This document shows, one piece after another, positions 14,676 through 20,626 of a stretch of DNA of 25,785 nucleotides. The stretch lies in the IMG/VR virus record IMGVR_UViG_3300027906_000137, positions 1 through 25,785 of that record; one strand, given 5' to 3'. The position numbers and the translations under genes were made by a program. The DNA comes from a virus. Numbering within the stretch: position 1 is the stretch's first letter; every line of letters starts with the position of its first letter. The notes under the pieces are model-generated. The model did no database searches. It was not told where the DNA came from and saw nothing but the letters and a program-made list of their open reading frames with translations.

Positions 14676-15137
14676 TCATTTATTGGAGTCTCCTTGTGAT
14701 CCTCCAAAGGTTACACGACTTTGCCTATCATTAGTTATAGGCATTGAAGGATGTTGTTCCTTCATTAAGTCAGAATCCACAGCTTGCATTTGTTGGCGGG
14801 TCCGGGTCCCGAAATACTCGGCTCTTTCATGTACTGTCTCTTCAGGGATGCGGGCTAGCATCAATCCACCTGTTCCAATCATTCCTGCGTACTTCCCATC
14901 TTCGATAGTCGGTACATCCATATCAGGGTACTCATCTGAACGGACGGGTTCCCACCCTTCCTGTAGTCTGGTGTAGACATTTGTTTTGTCGTCTTCACCT
15001 CTTACTTCAGTTCGTATCCATCGATGCACATACCCATCTGGGGCATCAGGTGCTTGTAGGCGATTTGGTGGTGCCCACGGCTTTCTGCGTGAATCAGCTT
15101 CACGAGTGTTTTGGTTCCTTGGTTTTCTGTCTGTCAT
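14676..15137 (-). CDS. Conserved small head-module protein, 153 aa
   Basis: A very polar protein: arginine/asparagine-rich start (MTDRKPRNQNTREADSRRKP), then PPNRLQAPDAPDGYVHRWIR, LQEGWEPVRSDEYPDMDVPT, GGLMLARIPEETVHERAEYF and a polar end. The GYVHRWIR...GWEPVR order recurs in proteins placed between scaffold and capsid genes of marine phages. It may be a head assembly factor. There are no enzyme motifs. Two bases separate it from the scaffold gene. Confidence 0.72.
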   Translation of the reverse strand: MTDRKPRNQNTREADSRRKPWAPPNRLQAPDAPDGYVHRWIRTEVRGEDDKTNVYTRLQEGWEPVRSDEYPDMDVPTIEDGKYAGMIGTGGLMLARIPEETVHERAEYFGTRTRQQMQAVDSDLMKEQHPSMPITNDRQSRVTFGGSQGDSNK

Positions 15138-15139
15138 CT

Positions 15140-16042
15140 CTAATCCTTTACATACCTAGCGTATTCTTCAAGCGGAACATTTAACCTTTTAGCCATCGCA
15201 ATTTGTGATGGCGTGAGTTTGACCGACCTGCGTCCCTGTTTTGTGTTGCGGGAAGCCGAAGCAGCAGCAGGGGCGACCTGTGCTCCATTCCCGTTATTCT
15301 TCCGACTAAACTTATGAGGAAACTCATCCTTCATGCGTTTATCGATCTCACTATAGTACTCATCGCTCTCTGGGTCAAACCCTTCTTCTTCAACCATGCG
15401 TTTATGAATACCAAAAGCAGCGTAAGTCATTGTATTATCTGACCCAAACCACTCATTTTTTTCTGCCCAAGTCTTCGCTTTTTCAGAAACTTTAGGAGGT
15501 TGAGGCTGTGCTTGAGGTTGTTTAGGAGCCTCTGCTTGCACTGTTTCTGTCTCTTTTTCCACTTCATTCTCTGATTTAGCCATCCTATATCGCTCTTGTT
15601 CGATAGCGATTTTTGCTAAAGCTTGTTGGGCTTCGACCATTTTATCGGTGTCACCAGCTTCATGAGCCTCTTTATACAGGCGTTTGGCCTGATCTTCCTG
15701 ACTCTCTAGCCGGGTTCCATATTCCATCAAGTAACCCTGATCGAGATTCTTCATCCTACTTTTAAGATCTTTATTCTCTTCCAGAAGTTTCTGCGATAAC
15801 CGTTGAGCTTCCTCACGGTCACGTTCTTCCTGACGGTACTTAGAGGTAAGCTTCTTTATACGCTCTTGGACACCTTTACTATAATTCTCTATTTCTTCAG
15901 CCTGTGAAGTTTCTTCAGAGCTTTCTGTAGCCTCCTGTTGAGAAGTACCCTCTGGCTTCGGATCTTCAACTTGAACTTCTACAGTTTCTCCTTCTTCAGA
16001 ACTAGCTTCAGTTTCTATTTTTGTTTCTTCCTTGTCAGTCAT
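15140..16042 (-). CDS. Capsid scaffolding protein, 300 aa
   Basis: The first 50 residues are highly acidic (runs of E, S and T). Residues 55-185 are a long coiled coil (ENYSKGVQERIKKLTSKYRQ, EEAQRLSQKLLEENKDLKSR). After a P/Q linker there is a folded segment (KTWAEKNEWFGSDNTMTYAA), then a basic C-terminus with TKQGRRSVKLTPSQIAMAKR and LNVPLEEYARYVKD. Acid head, coiled coil and a basic capsid-binding tail are typical of phage scaffolds, which organise the capsid and then leave. Its position before the capsid gene fits. Confidence 0.88.
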   Translation of the reverse strand: MTDKEETKIETEASSEEGETVEVQVEDPKPEGTSQQEATESSEETSQAEEIENYSKGVQERIKKLTSKYRQEERDREEAQRLSQKLLEENKDLKSRMKNLDQGYLMEYGTRLESQEDQAKRLYKEAHEAGDTDKMVEAQQALAKIAIEQERYRMAKSENEVEKETETVQAEAPKQPQAQPQPPKVSEKAKTWAEKNEWFGSDNTMTYAAFGIHKRMVEEEGFDPESDEYYSEIDKRMKDEFPHKFSRKNNGNGAQVAPAAASASRNTKQGRRSVKLTPSQIAMAKRLNVPLEEYARYVKD

Positions 16043-16050
16043 GACATCTC

Positions 16051-16521
16051 CTATATATGGTAAATATCGTCTGGCTCAAGAATAGTTGCGATTATTTCAT
16101 CATCGTTTAGAATCCGAACTTCACCACCTTCAATCTTAAACCGAGAACCTGCATAGCGTCCTATACACACCCACTCGCCCTCTTTACACCAGGGTTCAGC
16201 GTTTTCCCCAAACTTGTTGGGGTCTTTGTATGCCATAGGGCCTACTCGTAGAACATAAGCTACAACCGTAGCTAATGCTTCCCGTTCTCTTATCTGATCA
16301 GGAACAATTAATCCTCCATCCGTCTTTACTCGTCCTTGATAAGGCATAACAAGAATACGCCAACCAGTTGGTTGCGGTAATCTTTCAAGCAAGGATTTTT
16401 CTAGAAGGGAAGGATCTAAGACCTTATTATTTGCATCAACATAAGCTTTTTTAGCGTTCTGTTGTTTTTCTTCATTTCTTTTCTGCACTATATGGTCAGG
16501 AACGTATAATGTCTTCTGCAT
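16051..16521 (-). CDS. GroES-like co-chaperonin, 156 aa
   Basis: I chose the ATG at 16521 (MQKTLYVPDHIVQKR); a GTG at 16587 would overlap the upstream gene by 92 bases. After a charged helical extension (1-50), the GroES fold covers residues 51-150: PTGWRILVMPYQGRV, the mobile loop TDGGLIVPDQI (68-77) that in GroES contacts GroEL, then ATVVAYVLRVGP, CKEGEWVCIGRYAGSRFKIE and DDEIIATILEP. T4 gp31 is the model: a phage co-chaperonin that lets host GroEL fold the capsid protein. Its place beside scaffold and capsid genes fits. The long N-terminal extension is unusual for GroES. Confidence 0.85.
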   Translation of the reverse strand: MQKTLYVPDHIVQKRNEEKQQNAKKAYVDANNKVLDPSLLEKSLLERLPQPTGWRILVMPYQGRVKTDGGLIVPDQIREREALATVVAYVLRVGPMAYKDPNKFGENAEPWCKEGEWVCIGRYAGSRFKIEGGEVRILNDDEIIATILEPDDIYHI

Positions 16522-16708
16522 CGTCAGTGTTTTTCTCCAGCAGGGCTTTAAATTCCATTCTGGCAAAGGCGATGCCCCGTATCTCACCTACCATCATTTT
16601 ATACTGCTCCCAATCTTTGGGAACATCATTAGCAAGAGCATCTTTTAGTTGTTCTTCACGCTCTCCTAAAACCTTATACATATGTTCTGCATATGTTACA
16701 ACATCCAT
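16496..16708 (-). CDS. Small helical protein upstream of the co-chaperonin, 70 aa
   Basis: Almost entirely helical: MDVVTYAEHMYKVLGEREEQ, LKDALANDVPKDWEQYKMMV, GEIRGIAFARMEFKALLEKN. The pattern of a helical hairpin with a GEIRGI turn is seen in small proteins beside head genes in many phages. It overlaps the co-chaperonin gene by 26 bases. No SD of strength is visible (AAAAATG before the start). Possible assembly factor; function unknown. Confidence 0.65.
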   Translation of the reverse strand: MDVVTYAEHMYKVLGEREEQLKDALANDVPKDWEQYKMMVGEIRGIAFARMEFKALLEKNTDDAEDIIRS

Positions 16709-16723
16709 TTTTAAAAAGTACCC

Positions 16724-16903
16724 TTAAAATATTTTAGTTTTTTTAACGCCCTTGGGATAAAGGTTCCAACCTGAGTTTATGTTCATAATAAACCCAGCAT
16801 CCTTAATAGCTTTATCAAACCGTTTCATAGAACCACCAAATTGTTTATCAAAAGCGTCCTCTTTAACTAGTTCAGGTTTAATTGATTTATTTTTCTTATA
16901 CAT
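16724..16903 (-). CDS. Small basic protein, 59 aa, probably frameshifted near its 3' end
   Basis: The start is the ATG at 16903, seven bases after a strong AAGGAG; a GTG at 16942 inside the upstream gene is less likely. The protein is MYKKNKSIKPELVKEDAFDK, FGGSMKRFDKAIKDAG, then NSGWNLYPKGVKKTKIF. The DNA after an A7 run (16738-16744) continues as a homologue of the 3' ends of the three upstream genes. With one A fewer it would read KGVKKLKYFKGTF and stop at the equivalent site. So the stop used here is probably the result of a homopolymer shift, or of a sequencing error. Confidence 0.65.
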   Translation of the reverse strand: MYKKNKSIKPELVKEDAFDKQFGGSMKRFDKAIKDAGFIMNINSGWNLYPKGVKKTKIF

Positions 16904-16913
16904 TTGTATCTCC

Positions 16914-17255
16914 TTAAAAAGTGCCCTTAAACTGCCCACCACGGGAATAACCCTTAGATTTTACCTGACCACCTTTTTTAGCTTCATAGACTTTAGGGGA
17001 TTCATATTTTTTCTTTTCCTTCTTTTTAAATTTTGGCGAAAAAAGCCAGTTTAACCCTCTACTTGTAAGATTCTTTAATTCATCAAAAGAATAGACCCCG
17101 CTACCGTCTGTATCTCCAAACTTCCCTTTTTTAACTTCTATAGTTTTCTTGTTACTTGTAGTCGTATCTGGCTTCTCGGACATAATTCTTCTTGTACGCC
17201 TACGCCTATGAGCTTGTTTTTCCTCAAGATCCTGTCTAGCCAGTTTACTGCTCAT
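16914..17255 (-). CDS. Small basic protein with EF-hand-like loop and GGQFKGTF tail, 113 aa
   Basis: A basic start (QAHRRRRTRRIMSEKP) is followed by D48-T-D-G-S-G-V-Y-S-F-D-E59, a full 12-residue EF-hand calcium-loop pattern (acidic at positions 1, 3 and 12, S at 5, G at 6). Then come a lysine-rich stretch (SPKFKKKEKKKYESPKVYE) and the tail KGGQVKSKGYSRGGQFKGTF. The last 12 residues match the 63-aa protein at 17542-17733 almost exactly. TAATG couples it to the gene upstream. Function unknown; a single EF-hand loop suggests but does not prove Ca2+ binding. Confidence 0.7.
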   Translation of the reverse strand: MSSKLARQDLEEKQAHRRRRTRRIMSEKPDTTTSNKKTIEVKKGKFGDTDGSGVYSFDELKNLTSRGLNWLFSPKFKKKEKKKYESPKVYEAKKGGQVKSKGYSRGGQFKGTF

Positions 17256-17530
17256 TAAAAAAGTCCTTTACAGCCTGTTCCTTTAACAGCGGCACCTGTG
17301 CCTGCCATAGAATATCCAACACTACCGCCAATCGTATAACCTTTCATTTTAACATGGCCACCGCCCATATAACTGGAGTATTTTCTAGTGGATGAGTCTT
17401 TAAAGAAATGCTTTCCACCTTTTGTGTACATATACATTAACCCATCAGAGTCCTTTAGTCCTCTCTTAAAAGCTTCTTCAAACGCTTGGCCTTCATCTAT
17501 AACTATAATGTTTTCGTCTTTTTCTGCCAT
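17255..17530 (-). CDS. Small protein with KGY-GG motif and KGLF tail, 91 aa
   Basis: The N-terminal half is mixed helix/strand (ENIIVIDEGQAFEEAFKRGL, LMYMYTKGGKHFFKDSSTRK). The C-terminal 40 residues are glycine-rich: GGGHVKMKGYTIGGSVGYSM, GTGAAVKGTGCKGLF. GG-x-VK-x-KGY-x-x-GG aligns with the tail of the 113-aa protein downstream, and the end KGLF corresponds to KGTF. A strong SD (AAGGAG) lies upstream. Unknown function. Confidence 0.68.
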   Translation of the reverse strand: MAEKDENIIVIDEGQAFEEAFKRGLKDSDGLMYMYTKGGKHFFKDSSTRKYSSYMGGGHVKMKGYTIGGSVGYSMAGTGAAVKGTGCKGLF

Positions 17531-17541
17531 ATCTTATCTCC

Positions 17542-17733
17542 TTAAAAAGTTCCTTTAAATTGTCCACCATTAGAATAACCTCTGTTTACTAACTTAATCA
17601 AGTCAGACCTTCCTTCGTTCTTTAAACCCTGGTGTAAAGACATTTGATCTGCAAGAGGACCACCATAAAATCTATCTCTAAACTTCTCTAAATCTTCTAT
17701 AAGTTCAGGTCTTGGTTCTTTTTCTCCTGGCAT
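17542..17733 (-). CDS. Small protein with GYSNGGQFKGTF tail, 63 aa
   Basis: A helical front (MPGEKEPRPELIEDLEKFRD, RFYGGPLADQMSLHQGLK) ends in the tag NRGYSNGGQFKGTF. The sequence from AAGGAG to ATG before this gene (AAGGAGATAAGATATG) is identical to that before the next gene, so gene junctions as well as tails have been copied. Unknown function. Confidence 0.68.
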   Translation of the reverse strand: MPGEKEPRPELIEDLEKFRDRFYGGPLADQMSLHQGLKNEGRSDLIKLVNRGYSNGGQFKGTF

Positions 17734-17744
17734 ATCTTATCTCC

Positions 17745-18197
17745 TTAGTTTAGTTCGAAATGTGGGCCGTCTATAAAAGGCCGTCTGCCTTGCGATCTGC
17801 GTAAATCAATATATGCCATCATAGCATCTTCCATGGAATTTTCCCACCCCCTAATATCATCAATATGCCAACTAGCTCCCCATCTTACGGAAACACCTAC
17901 TTTTACAGCAGCTTCTTGCATAGCATCAGCTAGATCATCGTACAAATTCAGTTCCCAGCTTGCTTTACCGTCTACATACGCCATAAGGTCCACTGCATCA
18001 CCAGTTAGATGCTTACTTTTAAGTGTTTGTGATTTCCCAGCATCAAACAGTTTTTGCTGTTCTTCAGGGGTTCGGAGGCCATATATGCATCCAAAATCGG
18101 TTTTTGTAAGGGTTATGGCCGTTTTTACAACCTCAACCAACTCAGGCTTTACACCCTCTAACTTTGCTAAACTTCTACTCGATAAACTAAATGCCAT
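17745..18197 (-). CDS. Peptidase M15 endolysin (L-alanyl-D-glutamate endopeptidase type), 150 aa
   Basis: An M15_4-type zinc peptidase that cuts the peptide stem of peptidoglycan. The motifs are YGLRTPEEQQKLFDAGKSQT, SKHLTGDAVDL with zinc ligands H63 and D70, RWGASWHIDDIRGW, and the C-terminal GPHFELN with the third ligand H146. The length matches single-domain phage endolysins, and there is no signal peptide, so export needs a holin. The gene lies behind the GTA-type holin and the micro-gene. SD AAGGGA is inside the micro-gene's end. Confidence 0.9.
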   Translation of the reverse strand: MAFSLSSRSLAKLEGVKPELVEVVKTAITLTKTDFGCIYGLRTPEEQQKLFDAGKSQTLKSKHLTGDAVDLMAYVDGKASWELNLYDDLADAMQEAAVKVGVSVRWGASWHIDDIRGWENSMEDAMMAYIDLRRSQGRRPFIDGPHFELN

Positions 18198-18198
18198 G

Positions 18199-18282
18199 TT
18201 ATTTTCCCTTTTTCTTTGTTTTTTTCTTCTTTTTCGGTGGCTTGGTTACCTGTTTAGGTATTTGTGCCCTAGTTATAGCCAT
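18199..18282 (-). CDS. 27-codon lysine-rich micro-gene
   Basis: ATG at 18282 shares one base with the holin's TAA (TAATG), and the stop is one base before the endolysin's ATG. It reads MAITRAQIPKQVTKPPKKKK, then KTKKKGK: an N-terminal segment followed by a poly-lysine tail. Its perfect fit between two coupled genes argues for translation. The first 11 residues (MAITRAQIPKQ) resemble the start of the major capsid protein (MAISRAQLSKE). Function unknown; a small nucleic-acid- or membrane-binding peptide is possible. Confidence 0.6.
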   Translation of the reverse strand: MAITRAQIPKQVTKPPKKKKKTKKKGK

Positions 18283-18683
18283 TACTTCGTTAACCCTTTT
18301 GTCTTTTCGTATGACCTCAAACCTCCGATTCCGAGCATACCGCCCAAAACAGGAAGAAGCGTACCTACATCAAACTGAGGTAAATCAGGTGTTTCTAACC
18401 CAATGTAGGCAAAAATAAATATCAATAATGGCTGGAGTACAAAATGATAAGCAAACGCAATTCCGCAGGTCCAGCCCACAAAGGGTCTCCAACCGCCCTT
18501 AAACAGCGAACCTGAAGCCGCCTCTGCCTTATTTATCTCTAATTGAGCAAGCATAGCCTCTTGAGCGTGTTTCTCGCCCATGGTGGCAATTTCGTGAGCT
18601 AAAGCCGCCTTTTGGTCTTTATCCTCAATAAACTTGTCTAGAAGACCTGTAACTGGTCCTACTAAAGTTGTTAATACGCTCAA
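18282..18683 (-). CDS. GTA-type 3TM-family holin, 133 aa
   Basis: The N-terminal half is a soluble helix (DKDQKAALAHEIATMGEKHA, AMLAQLEINKAEAASGSLFK), then GGWRPFVGWTCGIAFAYHFV starts a long TM segment (about 67-92), and a second hydrophobic segment covers 106-122. SGSLFKGGWRPFVGWTCG is the signature of the GTA_holin_3TM family (PF11351). The start is TTG, whose last two bases and the next A form the SNase stop (TTGA), with AGAGGAG seven bases upstream. It would open the inner membrane for the endolysin. Confidence 0.88.
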   Translation of the reverse strand: MSVLTTLVGPVTGLLDKFIEDKDQKAALAHEIATMGEKHAQEAMLAQLEINKAEAASGSLFKGGWRPFVGWTCGIAFAYHFVLQPLLIFIFAYIGLETPDLPQFDVGTLLPVLGGMLGIGGLRSYEKTKGLTK

Positions 18684-19075
18684 ACTGGCACTCCTCTTAC
18701 TTCCAGTAAATCCTGTAGGTTTTTCTCCTTCTTCCCACCATCATACTCCCAAGCATAGCCTTTTTCAACCATCTCTATGTTTATACTGGTTTCTTCTTCG
18801 TGAGAATAAAACCAACCTAACATTCTACCATATTTACCATCTTTTTCTGTTTTTACAATTAATTTCTCGCAACCCTCAAGGCGAGTCTTTAAATAAGCCT
18901 TTGCTTCAAGGCCAAAAACTTTTTCTTCAGTGTCTCTGGTTCTACTCTCGGGAGTATCTATACCAGCAAGACGCACACGTTCCTTTTTGGAAAGGTCAAA
19001 CCCCAAGTCTATCACAACATCAACCGTATCGCCATCAATAACTTTAGTTATTTCTTTAACTGCATATTCGTACAT
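18680..19075 (-). CDS. Staphylococcal-nuclease-like (SNase) thermonuclease, 131 aa
   Basis: I chose the ATG at 19075, four bases after AAGGAGG and overlapping the upstream stop as TGATG; a GTG one codon upstream sits too close to that SD. The SNase fold is clear: EITKVIDGDTVDVVIDLGFD, then RVRLAGIDTPESRTRD with the catalytic R35, D40, T41 and E43, GLEAKAYLK, and EKDGKYGRMLGW with the second arginine (R84). It cuts DNA or RNA in a Ca2+-dependent way in related enzymes. There is no signal peptide, so it may act inside the host, perhaps on host DNA. Confidence 0.9.
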   Translation of the reverse strand: MYEYAVKEITKVIDGDTVDVVIDLGFDLSKKERVRLAGIDTPESRTRDTEEKVFGLEAKAYLKTRLEGCEKLIVKTEKDGKYGRMLGWFYSHEEETSINIEMVEKGYAWEYDGGKKEKNLQDLLEVRGVPV

Positions 19076-19359
19076 CACTCCTCCTTATTTTTTCTATTTA
19101 ACACACTCCCTGTCAGTATAGCACCAAACGACAGATGAAACAAACCCCCACCCATTAAAGTGTACGGATCATGGTGGTCTGTCATCTTTCTCATTAATTC
19201 CATCTGAAGTTGAGCATTTTCCATTGTGTTCATTGTAGCTATAAAACTTGCTATTTCTGGTCTGTTTACTCCATACCATACAGGAACAAGTACAAAATCA
19301 AACAAACATATAAAGAGATAGACACCCAAAGCTATGGATTGAAAGTTAACCTTTTCCAT
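19075..19359 (-). CDS. Two-TM membrane protein, holin candidate, 94 aa
   Basis: The start is the ATG at 19359 (MEKVNFQSIALG); a TTG at 19407 would overlap the upstream gene by 62 bases. TM1 covers about residues 8-29 (SIALGVYLFICLFDFVLVPV), a soluble stretch with charged helices follows (NTMENAQLQMELMRKMTDHH), and TM2 covers about 66-87. The tail is basic. This is the size and layout of a class II holin, and it lies in the lysis block. An alternative is an antiholin or other membrane protein. Confidence 0.65.
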   Translation of the reverse strand: MEKVNFQSIALGVYLFICLFDFVLVPVWYGVNRPEIASFIATMNTMENAQLQMELMRKMTDHHDPYTLMGGGLFHLSFGAILTGSVLNRKNKEE

Positions 19360-19681
19360 TCTCTTTTGCTCTACTCCAAGCAGTAGCACCCATAAACACG
19401 GACACAATACCTAAGTTAGCAACGACATAGGTGCTTAATAATGCAGTGACCATTTCAATACGGCTATCAGGAATAACAGGCGACATAGCCAGTAATATCA
19501 GTCCTATGGACGTAATAGAAGAAACCCAACAAATATATCTTTGTTGATTTGCCATTAAATCCTGATCCCTTACACGGATCATTCTTTCTTCTTGTTCAAT
19601 TTCTTTATCTGTGATTATCCCATCTCCGTCTAGGTCGTATTCGGAAAATTTAGTATCTTTTTGAAACTTCTTTTGGGTCAT
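19346..19681 (-). CDS. EF-hand two-TM membrane protein, 111 aa
   Basis: Residues 16-27 (D-L-D-G-D-G-I-I-T-D-K-E) are a canonical EF-hand calcium loop with all ligand positions filled, followed by a charged helix (IEQEERMIRVRDQDLMANQQ). Two TM segments follow (about 50-70 and 78-100) and a short basic tail. It starts at ATGA behind the lipoprotein gene with AAGGAGG upstream. A holin-like protein gated by Ca2+ is an attractive inference, but only the loop and membrane segments are seen. Confidence 0.75.
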   Translation of the reverse strand: MTQKKFQKDTKFSEYDLDGDGIITDKEIEQEERMIRVRDQDLMANQQRYICWVSSITSIGLILLAMSPVIPDSRIEMVTALLSTYVVANLGIVSVFMGATAWSRAKENGKG

Positions 19682-20064
19682 TTAAACGCCTCCTTCATTG
19701 CACTCATCAGGTCTTTGATTGTAACTCTTTTGTCTTTGGGGTCGTAGAGACATACGAGTTCTCTAGGACATGCATCAATACTTTCCATAATTTCAATGCC
19801 TCCTGATCCGTTAGCTCCCTCGTAGAGGCACCAGTACTGCCTCGTTGTCTTCCCCCGGAAGCTTTCATGGACTTTCTCGACTTTTTTAAGTCTGCAAATC
19901 GTGTATCCTCCGTTGTCAAGGGTTGGCCTCCTATAATGCTCATGTGCTTCTGTCAAGCAAGAGGAGACCGTAAGCAAAAGCAGCGAGGACAGCAATGCCG
20001 ATACCAAAGGTACAGATGCCAATAGTCCAGAATAAAATCTTTTCTTTACGTTCTTGTGCTTCAT
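19678..20064 (-). CDS. Small lipoprotein, 128 aa, overlapping the upstream gene out of frame
   Basis: Basic start (MKHKNVKKRFYSG), hydrophobic stretch (LLASVPLVSALLSSLLLLTV) and the lipobox V-S-S-C with the modified cysteine at C36. The mature part has four further cysteines (C57, C79, C99, C105) and no membrane segment. It begins 125 bases inside the 162-aa gene with a strong SD (AAGGAAG) five bases before its ATG. An outer-membrane lipoprotein overlapping a TM protein in a lysis block recalls Rz/Rz1 spanins, but it is not proline-rich and the partner is anchored at its C-terminus, so the spanin idea is tentative. Confidence 0.7.
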   Translation of the reverse strand: MKHKNVKKRFYSGLLASVPLVSALLSSLLLLTVSSCLTEAHEHYRRPTLDNGGYTICRLKKVEKVHESFRGKTTRQYWCLYEGANGSGGIEIMESIDACPRELVCLYDPKDKRVTIKDLMSAMKEAFK

Positions 20065-20428
20065 AAACTTCCTTCTGTCTACGCTTACGGATTTGCCCTT
20101 CCATCTGAATCAATTCATCCCAAGCTTTGGTTCCATGGGTGAACATTATGAAAGTTTTTAGCTCGTCTCGCTGCTGGTCTAATTTTTTCTTGGCAGCGAA
20201 GGCTTCTATAGCTTCCTGCTCTATACTCTGTCCATTAAATACTTTAGAAAATAAGGTAGGGTTCTTTGCTCTTTTCTCTATGTTCGCTACGTCTGATACA
20301 GCCCCCATCCATTTAGATAGGTCAGCCGTCATAGCCTCCAGCTCTCGACCAGCCATAAAAGCTTTTTTTATCCCACCAAATGCGGCAGTCGCAGTTGAAA
20401 TGGCCGCACTTATGGTGAGAGGATCCAT
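19940..20428 (-). CDS. Coiled-coil protein with C-terminal TM anchor, 162 aa
   Basis: An N-terminal amphipathic segment (MDPLTISAAISTATAAFGGI) is followed by ELEAMTADLSKWMGAVSDVA, a charged helical region (AIEAFAAKKKLDQQRDELKT, GQIRKRRQKEVYEAQERKEK) and a TM segment (about 131-158). Similar proteins with an MDPLT start occur in marine phages, without a known role. The left edge of the window carries a diverged paralogue. It might be the inner-membrane partner of the lipoprotein it overlaps. Confidence 0.72.
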   Translation of the reverse strand: MDPLTISAAISTATAAFGGIKKAFMAGRELEAMTADLSKWMGAVSDVANIEKRAKNPTLFSKVFNGQSIEQEAIEAFAAKKKLDQQRDELKTFIMFTHGTKAWDELIQMEGQIRKRRQKEVYEAQERKEKILFWTIGICTFGIGIAVLAAFAYGLLLLDRST

Positions 20429-20429
20429 A

Positions 20430-20618
20430 TTACATCCGCATAATTATACTTATGAGTAAAAGAACAATAGCACCAGAAGTGCCAATAAGGATAGATTCAA
20501 TACGCTTAACACGGTTAAACAAATCTTTAAACTGAATACTGGTTTCAGTCTCGAGGCGAGCCGTGCGTGTATCAAGATCGTTAACCTTAGTGTTAAGGTT
20601 TGTAACCGATGGCTTCAT
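20430..20618 (-). CDS. XhlA-like coiled-coil/TM protein, 62 aa
   Basis: The front is a heptad coiled coil (VTNLNTKVNDLDTRTARLET, FKDLFNRVKRIESIL) and the end a single TM (about 43-61) with only two residues after it. Haemolysin XhlA-like proteins of phage lysis cassettes have this layout. It starts eight bases after the portal gene with GAGG before the ATG and is one base from the next gene, so it opens the lysis block. Confidence 0.7.
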   Translation of the reverse strand: MKPSVTNLNTKVNDLDTRTARLETETSIQFKDLFNRVKRIESILIGTSGAIVLLLISIIMRM

Positions 20619-20626
20619 GTTATCCT

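Noticed and set aside
19707-19943. A 78-aa minus-strand ORF starting at ATGA on the 162-aa gene's stop
   Set aside because: It lies wholly inside the lipoprotein gene in another frame. The lipoprotein has a better SD, a signal peptide with lipobox and a perfect junction with the next gene; the 78-aa reading shows no domain. It cannot be excluded as a third overlapping product.
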